Assembly: GCF_029227915.1 (NCBI RefSeq)
Contig: NC_079880.1
Span: 25,909,501-25,973,500 of the forward strand
Length of the DNA stretch: 64,000 nt
Direction: 5' to 3'
Origin: Hydractinia symbiolongicarpus
Lineage: Eukaryota; Cnidaria; Hydrozoa; Anthoathecata; Hydractiniidae
The position numbers and the translations under genes were made by a program. Each line of letters begins with the position of its first letter. Positions within the stretch are counted from its first letter, which is position 1. Positions 55,301 through 64,000 of the stretch are shown piece after piece. The notes under the pieces were generated by a model. It ran no database searches. It saw nothing but the letters and a program-made list of their open reading frames with translations, and was not told the DNA's origin.

Positions 55301-57337
55301 GTATTAAAGATAAAGCTTAAACGTAATATACCTGTAACAAAAAACATAGCAGTCCGTTATATATATATAGGTTTCATGAGATAAGTCACAGTATCATACT
55401 ACATGTGTCGGAATTGTGATAAAGAATATATTCACGTTATTTTAAGGTTGAGGATACAAGTGAACGGAGAGAAACATTACAAGAATACGCTCAACAATTT
55501 TTCGGTCTTATTATCGCGTACGACGAGGTTGGTTTACATTTATTCTTGTTTTATTGCCAACTTGGATTATATATTCTGTAGATAGTTCATTGAATTTTAT
55601 GTCAGATAAAATACCAACGGCCTGAGTTGACAAGAAAATACTGACGTTCTTTTTGACAGTATAATATTCCGACGTCGTAATTCAGTTTTGGAATGCCGAC
55701 ATTATAAGTTCTAACCTTCTTTCGTGGTTTTGTTGGGTTGATTTTGTAAGTTTTTACACGAGACCTGCTTTTTAGGGCATTCTGGGTCATGACAGAGTCC
55801 TTGCGTCTGCTTTGTGGAGGTATGTGTTTAACCAAAAATGTTTTTTTATAGCTTCGTTTAGAACTGTATCTACAGGTTTCATGCTAATGAGACAAAATAA
55901 AATGGCACCGTCTGTTGCTTATTTAACATTGTAACGCTTGATTGAACTGTGTGTCCTTAACTGTACTCAGACAATCTATCAGATAGGATTATCGAACCTT
56001 CAATCTCGTAACTTTAGTCAACTGTTCTCCTGCTATTTTTATTCAAACTATTTTACTAGGTTGTTTTTTCTCAATAGAGCTAGCCATGATACCGTAATTC
56101 TTCTAAAAAGCGCTGCATCTAAAATCATGAAATAATCGGTCTGTGTGAAAGCTTCAGAACTTTATTTTTCTTGCCAGAATGTAGTAAAGAGGCTTAATGT
56201 TCATAAAAAAATTGTGCATAACTTTTTGTCCTAAATAATAACTTTTTTTGTAGGAATCTGTTTTACAACAAACATAATACAGATGCAGAGAGTTTAGCTC
56301 ATATGGTTGGTTACGTCAGAAGACAGGTAGGGCTTGGATACATAAATTATGAAGAGGGACAGGGCCAGTTCATAGGAATACGTCAATTTAATTTGCACTC
56401 TGTAATTTTTCCGCTTCGAAGTGGAAATGGGGAAAAATTAAATTCCAAATGTGCACTGTAAAACACTTTTTTGTTTTGATTTGTGAGCAAAGTTTCGACG
56501 TGTATAAAAGAATACCTGTTTAAATTCAACCCCTTGGCAAAATTTCTCTTGGGTGAGATTTGGTCAATCAAAAACCGACTATTCACGAAATTAATAACAA
56601 ATAAAACTATCAGACCATACGAGATATGTCAAATGAATTTCGCATTTCAGTTTGCAAACAACGAATAACTCTTCTTGTAATTCGCCTAAATGAATTAACT
56701 TAATGAATTAAGTTGACCCATCGAATTACGTCCACGCTAAAATAAATAAACTTTTTGTTTATAAAAAGCCCTGCGTACAGAAAATCGCGGTTTATATCTT
56801 GTTAAAGGATGGTTTCTAAAAGAAATCTTTTTTAAAATAAACTTTATTTACCAGCTAAAAAGTACTGGAAACTAAAGATTTCAAAATTGCTCACCTGAAT
56901 ATAGCTTCTAGCAAAACAACGATGTCTTCAAAAAAAAGGAAAGGATAGTTTTTGGCAATTTTGTTTAACATATTAATTTTATATTACCCAGTAGTTTCAC
57001 GATAGGATTAAGGTATGTTTTCGTAAGTGCAATCTTTTAAGGCGCTTTTTCGTCGTCACTGTGCAGCGTCCGTTTATAGAAAAAAAACAGGAGAACTTTT
57101 CAATAGAAAAATCAATTTGCAAAAAGAACTTTAAAAAAAAAAAAAATGAAGTTTGAACGATTGGGAAAAAGGTTTAAATTTGCATGGAAAGTCAAGGTAT
57201 TTATTTTTACAATTTAGATGCAATACTTAGATGGTCAGAATTCAGACACCATTATGTTGGAAGGTGAAATCAAGTGGCTTCCGCTCGACCATGAGGCGCC
57301 GATGAGTATAAAACAAGAGATTCCCGACCCAGGTTAA
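52392..57337 (+). CDS. UQCC1: Ubiquinol-cytochrome c reductase complex assembly factor 1 (CBP3 homologue)
   Basis: Mitochondrial chaperone for cytochrome b synthesis and early complex III assembly. Nine coding exons: 52,392-52,532, 53,127-53,219, 53,535-53,607, 54,172-54,229, 55,069-55,177, 55,447-55,527, 55,776-55,819, 56,254-56,326 and 57,218-57,337. All have GT/AG borders and correct phases, total 263 residues. Residues 1-47 are rich in Arg/Lys/Ser/Thr without acidic residues, fitting a mitochondrial presequence; an in-frame ATG at 52,344 would give a longer start. Hallmarks of the ubiquinol-cytochrome-c chaperone domain: CDMPDTFQSWFYVMQLHIW, MILVRLRVEGKHG, MWKDVEQRMKLIG, FFGLIIAYDE, GILGHDRVLASALWR (on a 44-bp exon) and MQYLDGQNSDTIMLEGEIKW. 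Slightly shorter than the roughly 300-residue vertebrate protein. Confidence 0.93.
52793..52990 (+). mobile_element. tRNA-derived SINE in UQCC1 intron 1
   Basis: GGTGTAGTGGTAGCGCA (A box) and CAGGTTCAAGTCCCC (B box) lie about 35 nt apart, with a tRNA-like start GACGG and end CTCTGGCGC. A body of about 130 bp follows (CATCCCATTTGATGCC, CTGGCGGTAATGTAACATAG). It differs from the SINE family at 17.0 and 36.3 kb. A decayed tRNA gene is less likely because of the attached body. Confidence 0.6.
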
Positions 57338-57730
57338 TACGACGGTACCGAAGAAATATAAAATTATAATTTTGCGCAAAGTTGTCTGAAGAACGTAGTG
57401 GATGTAGAAAACATGGTAGACTGTTCATATGTTTATTTCACCAAAATATTTTTGTAGAAAGAAAAAGTTGTAAAACATTAAAGTAATCACTCGAAAATTG
57501 TTAATTCAATGCGTAAACAATTTAGGTTCGCTTCAATATTATTGAAGTTCTCTGTACACGTCAAGTTTGCAAGTTGAAATGTTTTCATACAAGTAATGAT
57601 ATTTGAAGAGTTTCTGATGTAAAAACCTTTCTAACTTCAACAAATATGACATCAACTTTGTGAATGATATTTCTTCGTCACGTTACTGTACTGTGTGTTT
57701 CATGTTACTAAATTATCGCATTTTCTCAAA

Positions 57731-57825
57731 CTAGTCGTTAGCCCGTGGAAAAATACACGGGTTCGCCCGTCGCAGCTAAGCTACCATTTTGCGTGACAGA
57801 CGGACGGACGGACGCTAATAAAATT
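57731..57825 (-). mobile_element. Short non-autonomous Helitron-like element (minus strand)
   Basis: The minus strand contains GTCACGCAAAATGGTAGCTT, a hairpin of the CCCGTG...CACGGG type, GGGCTAACGA and a final CTAG at 57,734-57,731 next to T. The 5' end is not clear. Confidence 0.6.
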
Positions 57826-58760
57826 CTTTGCTTATGATTCCTTTATAAACCCAGACCTTGATTAGAGATAAGGGTCGGGAAATTAAGTTATTTGTTGTCA
57901 GTAAAACAAACCTACTTGATTTGCTCATACCTGTTTCTTGGAAATTTGGGTGATTTGAAAAGTCGTAAAACTCGGAAAACAAAGTAAGATTGGAGGCTGA
58001 GTTTGGGCAAATTATACCTTAATAAAGATGATTTTGATCTTAAGACATCTCGTGTATTGCATTGATTATAACGTTTCCGATATTTTGAATCTTCGTTCTT
58101 TAAACAATAGCCGAGTGATACAAGGAAACTGGTTTATTTGTGAGTTTTGTAATCTAATTTCACCGTTTGTTGTGGCAAGAAATCCTTTTTTAGCAACAGC
58201 AACCAAGCTTTCGCGCTTCAACAGTTTTAATTTTTTTCTTAAAGGCGTGTAATGGAGCATGTTCTGATTTTCAATAAAATTTTCATAATATTGATTTCTC
58301 ATTTATATCTTTTAGCTTTTACAATAAAAAATATTTGGTGGCCTGTTTGTGACGGAAAACGATGGTATTGGCAGGGTGTCCTGTGTGAGAAAATTTGTCA
58401 GGAAATTTTCGTGTTTTTACAAAGTTTTCGGAAATAAATTTTCAGCATTTTAGGAAAGGTTTTCAATGTTGTTTTTATCTTGAACTTGTATTTGTTTCTT
58501 CATTATTATTATTTTTTTCTTCGTGTATATTGAAATCATCTAAAATCTCGAGAGTTCCAAATGACCGTAGAAAAAAGTAGGAAAGTAAGTTCGAAAAATG
58601 TTAGGACTCTTAGCTAAATATGTCAGGAATGTCAAAAAATCGAAGTCCAGCTTTCGAGCACACCCTGGTTAGAGGCCACGCCTCGTACTACCTAGTGATT
58701 AGTTCAGCGCGCCCAGTCCGTTAAGCGCCCGCCCCTAGGATTTCCAGTAATTTATTTGTT
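57826..58760. other. Intergenic stretch after UQCC1, nothing recognised
   Basis: AT-rich with only short frames. A GC-richer patch at 58,650-58,740 (GCGCGCCCAGTCCGTTAAGC) is probably repeat debris. Confidence 0.35.
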
Positions 58761-58764
58761 TTTC

Positions 58765-60545
58765 ATTTAATTTGTCAACAACCTCGTCCCCAGATCTATC
58801 ACTTATCTACAAGTCAGCACATCCTAGGGATGGGATATAATTAACTACCATCTTGATATTGCAAAACGTTTTAACACACAGTTGTACCAAAAATATTTAT
58901 GTTTCCCAGGGCCTTATATGCATTTTTGCACCTTCAAGCAGTTATTATGCAACCTCATTCCCAGAACGATTTTTTATCTTTTCTTGATATAAGACGGCAG
59001 GATAAGAAGTTTATAAACTGTCCTGCTTTTAGTAGTACTAGTTTGTTTAATTTGAACATCCTCGTTGTCAAGAAATCGCTTTTAATTTTAATTTTTTGTA
59101 GCTGTTCACATACTATGCAGTAGTAATGCCAAGTACATGAAAAACTCACCAGAACCCTGAGAGAGAAAGGGTTTCTATAACACTGGAAAACAAATCTTTC
59201 TAATGTAGCCTAACTTTGGGCAGTTTTACCCTATTTGGTGCATAATGCACTCCGGTCATACAAAGTTTGTGTGAAAGTTACTTCAAAGTCAATTATTTCA
59301 TAGATCCTTATTCGCTAAATTTTTTTCCCGAATCCTTACTATTCGACAAACTTGCGTTGCTTTGGATCTGTCAAACAAAGTAGGAATTGTTTGAATTATT
59401 TTCTAAGCAGTGAAATTTATGGATAAAAAGGTCGGATAAAGCAACAGTACTTTTATAAACAGATTTACTTGGCTTCAAAAATATTTATTTTGACCAATTT
59501 TCTGACGTATAGTTGATTCCACTCCGCACATTCTTTTGTAAAAAATACTGGAAAGTTTAGGTGTTTAGCAGGTTTTTAAAGTCTTAAGCCTGGTTTACAA
59601 TTATCGATGAAGCAGATGCTAAAGTGAGAAAGTCATCATGCGGAATAGGTCTTTAATTTAAGTGCAATAGCAGAGGTGTCGTTCAATCGCAAGAGTGAAG
59701 TATTTAAAAAAAACATTCGAGGTAAACAAAGAAGAAATTGAGCTATCTTTTTTTCCAAAACGTAAACTGGGTCGATAAAAATTAAGAACAAAAAAACTCA
59801 AGAGCAAAAAAAACCTTGCTAAAAAGAACAGCCATTGTATTAAGTAATAAATAAAAAAAAAACAGTTTCGTAAGTTTTTTGTACACTAAGTACATCGTCA
59901 GATTATTAACAACTAAACCTCGTTCGCAGCGCCGGTTGTCTCTTTTTTATATCGGGAGGGCGAGACAAACATGTTCGTATCACTCTTTTTTGATTTGCTT
60001 TTACCTCTATATGTCTTTTCGCACAATGAATCGTTCTAATATCTGCCGGATGTTATTGTTCCTGCGCAATATCAAAAAAGACGCGTGTCTTTTTACGTAC
60101 GAATTATCCGTGTCCGAAATGTTTTGTCCAATTTTGCGTTATCCAAGCTATGCCACACAGTCATTAAGTTGTTTGTTTGGAATATATAGTTGGTTTATTA
60201 AAAAACACTTCGTCACCTGGGCTTTTTTTCTCTTACGTGTGCTTATTATTACAGATCTGCCAAAATGTTTTTGACTTGCAGCCAGATAGAAATTTCAGAG
60301 GTTGACTATATAATAGACATTTTAAATTTCACTGCTTCAGCAACCATCTATTTCGACCAGGCTTAAACAAACAACAAATATAACATCTCTCCTCCTGCAG
60401 AACTGCCATTTTACAGTTTATAAAGAAAGCTATTTTCTTAAATTGAAATGAGACAAAGAGAATTCTAGGAACGACAAAGTAAAAACCCCGGCACTCGCAC
60501 AGCGCAGTAGTTGGGAAGCAAATATTCCTGGGGACGATTTGGTTG
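58765..60545. repeat. Scattered ends of the CAACCTCG MITE family
   Basis: AACAACCTCGTCCCCAG (58,770), GCAACCTCATTCCCAG (58,949), AAACCTCGTTCGCAGCGC (59,915) and, inverted, CCTGGGGACGATTTGGTTG (60,520) resemble the termini of the MITEs at 33.6 and 34.2 kb. One or two elements of about 0.6-1.7 kb may be bounded by them, but the pairing is unclear. The 131-codon frame at 59,879-60,274 looks incidental. Confidence 0.4.
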
Positions 60546-61020
60546 CCGGGGAATCGTTTGTCTTACTTTGGGGGTTTCTCGCCCTACTTGGGTTAATGTA
60601 AAGATACCCTACTTTGGACGAGAAACAGTTGACTGCTCATTCCGAACCACGGCACCACGGCACGAGGGGTAGGTAATACACACAATCACTGGGGTATGAC
60701 TGAAGGGAAAAAGAAGTGACTGAACTAAAAACGTACGACGTAAAATGTAAGACGAATTTTTGATACAATTTCCACAAAAAGTGCTTTGTATTTTCTTTTT
60801 CTCTACATAGCTGATAAGACCAGCAAGCTATATCTAACTACACACTGCCTAACATTTTTTGTGATGGATTGAGTTGAGAGTATTGGATCCCCATTTTTAT
60901 TGTATTAGATATATAGCTAGCTAGCTGGTGGACCAATTTCTGATTTATAGCTATCCATAACTAACTTGGTCAGTAGTCAAGGATAATGCACAATCGAGTG
61001 ATTCTCTAAATTGAGGTATT
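60546..61020. other. Intergenic stretch, nothing recognised
   Basis: Contains a GC-richer patch (60,480-60,670) and an AGCTAGCTAGCT run near 60,915. No gene or named repeat could be supported. Confidence 0.35.
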
Positions 61021-61044
61021 CTTGCGGTCAGCTTCGCATCAGAA

Positions 61045-61154
61045 TACTGGTGCTGCATTGCCTTGTGGTAATGGGAGTTTGCTTTGCAATCACAAGGTCC
61101 ATGGTTTGGTCCACAGTGCAGGCATGTTTAGCAAGTGCTTTTACCACAGATACG

Positions 61155-61156
<2 letters not shown>
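61045..61156 (+). mobile_element. Possible tRNA-derived SINE ending in (TAA)n
   Basis: TGTGGTAATGGGAGT (A-box-like), GCAATCACAAG and CATGGTTTGGTCCACAG (B-box-like, GGTTTGGTCC) are spaced as in a tRNA head. It runs into the (TAA)n tract at 61,156-61,186. A third SINE type, weaker than the others. Confidence 0.4.
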
Positions 61157-61189
<33 letters not shown>

Positions 61190-64000
61190 TTTAAAGTGGC
61201 TAGCCCAGAAAATCACAAAAACCTATAGTTAGTGGATTGTTTCCACTGGGGGCCACTAGAACAAAAAAGAAACAAAAAATGATAAACCTTAGACTGCCTC
61301 AGCTCAATCAAACATAGTAACATTTATAATCTGTGAAAATTGAAAAGAAAAAGAATAAAAAACAAAAATTAAAAAGTTAAAAAGTGATCTCCATTAGAAT
61401 TTGCCAAATACATTCGAGATGGAAGTCTTAAACGAAAGCAGACTTCCATCACAGGTCACTTGGTCTGGAAGATTATTCCACACTTTTGCAGCTCTAAATG
61501 GGAAGGCTTTTTTGCCAAATTCCGTGTTGACCAAGGGAAGTGTGAACCTGTTTTTTGAAGCTCCTCTTGTTTGATGATTATGACAGTTTTTTGTCAAAAG
61601 GAATTTTGAGCGCATGTAATCAGGAGCAATGTGATTCATGGCTTTGAAAACTAATATGGCATCGTTTTTGATGAGTAAATTATTCATTGAATATTCCCTC
61701 TCTTTCCCAAGAAAGGTACGGACACATTTTAATCGTTTTTCTAGTTTTCCCAATCTACCTTGGGTGGCACAAGCCCATGCCGAGGAGCAGTAGTGGAAAT
61801 ATGGCATGACAAGTGCATTAATTAAAAGGTTTTTTGTGTGAGGTGTTAAACAGGATGCAATGGTTCTAATTTTAGAATATTTAATTAGTATTTTTCTATT
61901 TATGTCATTAATGTGCTTTTCCCATTGCATTTTTTGATCAAATGTTACCCCAAGATATTTAACTTTTTCGCTCCTCTTCAAAGGAATACCCATATAGTTG
62001 ATAGTTTTGTTCTCAACTTTTTTTAACTGGCTGTGGTTGCCGAAAAAGATTGTTTCAGTTTTGTCCGTATTAATAGTCATTTTGTTATTATTCAGCCAGA
62101 GGTCGACTTGCGAAAGTTCTAACTCGACCTGGGAGACAAGGGTATCCAAGTTTTTATGAGACGAAATAATTATTGTATCATCTGCATATAGATGGTGGTA
62201 GTTTGAATTGATGACAGATTTTAAGTCATCAATATACAAAAGAAAGAGCAGGGGCCCCAACACAGATCCCTGCGGCACCCCAAAAGCGTCTTCATGAAGC
62301 AGATCTGATCCTGTGTCGTTTACAAGAGTCAGCTGCATTCGGTCCGTTAAGTAGGACTCGAACCAGTCAAAGGCAGCATCTCTGATGCCAAAACACCATA
62401 GTTTTTTTAACAAAATTTTATGATCAACAGTGTCAAAAGCTTTTTTAAGGTCAATGAGCACAGCACAAACAAAGTTATGTTGGTCGAGCTCAGTAAGAAT
62501 AAAATCAGAGACATCGACTACTGCAGTTTCTGTGGAAAAGAGTTTTCGAAATCCGGACTGTCTGTCATTCAGGAAGTTGTGCTCAGAAATAAAATGAGAC
62601 ATTTGCTCATGCACTAACTTTTCAAAAATTTTCATAGGAATTGGCAAAATGGAGATAGGCCGATAATTAGTAGGATCTGTTTTATTGCCACTTTTAAAAA
62701 TAGGCGAGACCCTTTTAGTCTTCCAACATTTAGGTACATAACCAGTAAATAAAGATTTGTTGAAAAGACTTGATAAATAAATACTTAAAACTGACGAACC
62801 TGCTTTTAGCAGTCGTGAACCAATTCCGTCCAAGCCTGTAGCTTTATTAAGTTTTAGTGAACTAATTATTTTTTCGACACTTTTGGTCTCAATACGAGCC
62901 CACCGAAAATCGTGTCCGCTAACAGGTGGATTAACATTAGTAGTGTCAGAAGAAAATTTAGAGGCTAGTTTGGCACCAACACTGACAAAAAATGAATTGA
63001 ATGTGTTGGAAATTTCTTTTGGGTGAGAAGTTTCTGTACCATCGTTTTGGACTACTCGTTTTATCGAGGTAGTATTGCCTGACTTATCAGGAACCAGTTT
63101 TTTTAGGGTTTTCCAAAGTTGTTTTGGCCGTTTTTGAAAGTCCTGCAAAACGTCATTATAGTACTCGTTTTTGAGTCGATTTTTGAGACCTATTACCTGG
63201 TTCCTTTTTTGTTTGAAAGCTTCCCAGTCTATGATGGATTTTGTTTTTGATGCTTTCCGTTTCAAGAAGTCTCTTTCTTTAATGGCTATTATTAATTCAT
63301 CAGTGACCCATGCCTCAACACGGCCAGAAAATCTATGTGTTTTGAAAGGGGCATGTTTGTCAGCCACTGTTTTAACATTTTTATTCAGTTTCTCACATGC
63401 TTCATCAAGGTCATCATAATTATTAAAATATGACCAGTCTAAATTCCTGAGGTCCTTCAGAAAAGCCTCTTTACTGAAGTTCTTGTAGCTACGAACCTTG
63501 CATGTTTTAGGTTCAAATTTTGGCCTTTTGAATTTTCTGATCACATAAACTAAATTGTGATCACTGATGCCTAAATCCATGACACCAGTTTTAGAAATAC
63601 AAGAACTGTTAGAAAGTATTAAGTCTATAAGAGTGCTACTATTTTCAGTAACACGAGTTGGCTCCGTAATATGTTGTTTTAGGAAAAGAGTGGAGCATAA
63701 TTCCTTTATTTTGGAGGAAAGAGCATATTTTGAAAGCATGTTACAGTTAAAATCTCCCAAGATAAAAACTTCTTTTTCTTTTGGGAGCTTGTTAAAACAC
63801 TGTTTAAAATGAGTACACAGGTTTTCGGTACTCTGCAAATCACTACCTCCAGGTGGCCTGTAAACCCCACACACGTAAATAGGTTTAGTTTTTTTCAGGC
63901 ACACTTTCACCCATAGTGATTCAACATTTTCGAAGTAAAGGTGTTTCAAAAGGTGGCTATCCAAGTTTTCATTAACAAAAATTAGAACACCCCCACCTCG
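61157..64000 (-). mobile_element. CR1/L2/Jockey-like LINE with long open frame, runs off window
   Basis: On the minus strand the coding frame is open from the window edge at 64,000 to the stop at 61,394, followed by a 3' UTR of about 200 bp that ends GGGCTAGCCACTTTAAATAT and a (TTA)n tail at 61,186-61,157. No stop interrupts the visible frame, so this is the best-preserved LINE here by reading frame. Its 5' end lies outside. Confidence 0.88.
61394..64000 (-). CDS. Endonuclease-reverse transcriptase of the CR1/L2/Jockey-like LINE (N-terminus outside)
   Basis: At least 868 codons. Endonuclease: RGGGVLIFVNENLD at the edge, VCGVYRPPGGSD, VFILGDFNCNML (catalytic GDFN) and LGISDHNLVYVI (SDH). RT: KATGLDGIGSRLLKAG, CWKTKRVSPIFKSG, NYRPISILPIPMKIFEKLV, VLIDLKKAFDTVDHKILLKK (motif A Asp present), FGVPQGSVLGPLLFLLYIDD and HHLYADDTIIISSHKNL (motif C). 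Then YLGVTFDQKMQWEKHINDIN and the C-terminal SAWACATQGRLGKLEKRLK and FPFRAAKVWNNLP. All catalytic residues I can check are intact, so it could encode an active enzyme if the 5' part is complete. Confidence 0.9.
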   Translation of the reverse strand, partial: RGGGVLIFVNENLDSHLLKHLYFENVESLWVKVCLKKTKPIYVCGVYRPPGGSDLQSTENLCTHFKQCFNKLPKEKEVFILGDFNCNMLSKYALSSKIKELCSTLFLKQHITEPTRVTENSSTLIDLILSNSSCISKTGVMDLGISDHNLVYVIRKFKRPKFEPKTCKVRSYKNFSKEAFLKDLRNLDWSYFNNYDDLDEACEKLNKNVKTVADKHAPFKTHRFSGRVEAWVTDELIIAIKERDFLKRKASKTKSIIDWEAFKQKRNQVIGLKNRLKNEYYNDVLQDFQKRPKQLWKTLKKLVPDKSGNTTSIKRVVQNDGTETSHPKEISNTFNSFFVSVGAKLASKFSSDTTNVNPPVSGHDFRWARIETKSVEKIISSLKLNKATGLDGIGSRLLKAGSSVLSIYLSSLFNKSLFTGYVPKCWKTKRVSPIFKSGNKTDPTNYRPISILPIPMKIFEKLVHEQMSHFISEHNFLNDRQSGFRKLFSTETAVVDVSDFILTELDQHNFVCAVLIDLKKAFDTVDHKILLKKLWCFGIRDAAFDWFESYLTDRMQLTLVNDTGSDLLHEDAFGVPQGSVLGPLLFLLYIDDLKSVINSNYHHLYADDTIIISSHKNLDTLVSQVELELSQVDLWLNNNKMTINTDKTETIFFGNHSQLKKVENKTINYMGIPLKRSEKVKYLGVTFDQKMQWEKHINDINRKILIKYSKIRTIASCLTPHTKNLLINALVMPYFHYCSSAWACATQGRLGKLEKRLKCVRTFLGKEREYSMNNLLIKNDAILVFKAMNHIAPDYMRSKFLLTKNCHNHQTRGASKNRFTLPLVNTEFGKKAFPFRAAKVWNNLPDQVTCDGSLLSFKTSISNVFGKF

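Noticed and set aside
59879-60274. 131-codon plus-strand frame
   Set aside because: Aromatic- and Cys-rich composition typical of AT-rich noncoding frames, and it begins within a MITE-like end; no motif.

Overview
This is a eukaryotic, AT-rich, intron-rich animal genomic window. It holds three ordinary host genes set in a dense mosaic of transposable elements. The mixture suggests a cnidarian, perhaps a medusozoan or hydrozoan: an RTE-clade LINE with an inserted zinc finger, a Polinton/Maverick, a gene with a RAG1-like N-terminus, Helitron-like short elements and tRNA-derived SINEs. The species call is inference; no ribosomal or mitochondrial marker is present.

Layout. 1-3.9 kb: 5' part of a vesicular zinc transporter (SLC30/ZnT) on the minus strand, running off the left edge. 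4.4-13.3 kb: a graveyard of repeats, namely short Helitron-like elements, a decayed antisense RTE copy, a Penelope-like RT relic, a 53-bp tandem array, two other non-LTR relics, a truncated RTE copy and a tRNA-like SINE head. 13.35-16.78 kb: almost full-length RTE LINE copy A. 18.5-22.5 kb: a seven-exon gene whose 836-aa frame is unbroken once spliced. It encodes a protein with a RAG1-type N-terminal zinc region and a candidate DDE-type core, flanked by a partly conserved inverted repeat. 22,893-33,588: a decayed Polinton/Maverick with 30-bp terminal inverted repeats and a TAATAT target duplication. It carries recognisable but broken major capsid, packaging ATPase and truncated DNA polymerase B genes, plus several structural or unknown genes; I find no integrase or protease. 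33.6-38 kb: MITEs, a LINE relic, a SINE, and a TIR element that carries the same 53-bp repeat in inverted orientation. 39.65-51.0 kb: a host gene for a four-zinc-finger U1/matrin-type protein with an RG-rich tail. Its introns contain two RTE copies in sense orientation: truncated copy C and near-full copy B. 52.4-57.3 kb: a complete nine-exon UQCC1 (CBP3-like complex III assembly chaperone) gene. 57.3-64 kb: short repeats, then a long CR1/L2/Jockey-like LINE on the minus strand whose frame is still open at the right edge.

How it fits together. The host genes (zinc transport, RNA-binding zinc finger, complex III assembly) are unrelated neighbours. The most notable content is mobile: the spliceable RAG1-N-like gene lies about 0.4 kb from a dead Polinton, and several repeat families recur in inverted orientation across the window. 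The Polinton genes look less AT-rich than the host sequence (visual impression, not computed). All functional names come from motif recognition; no database search was run.
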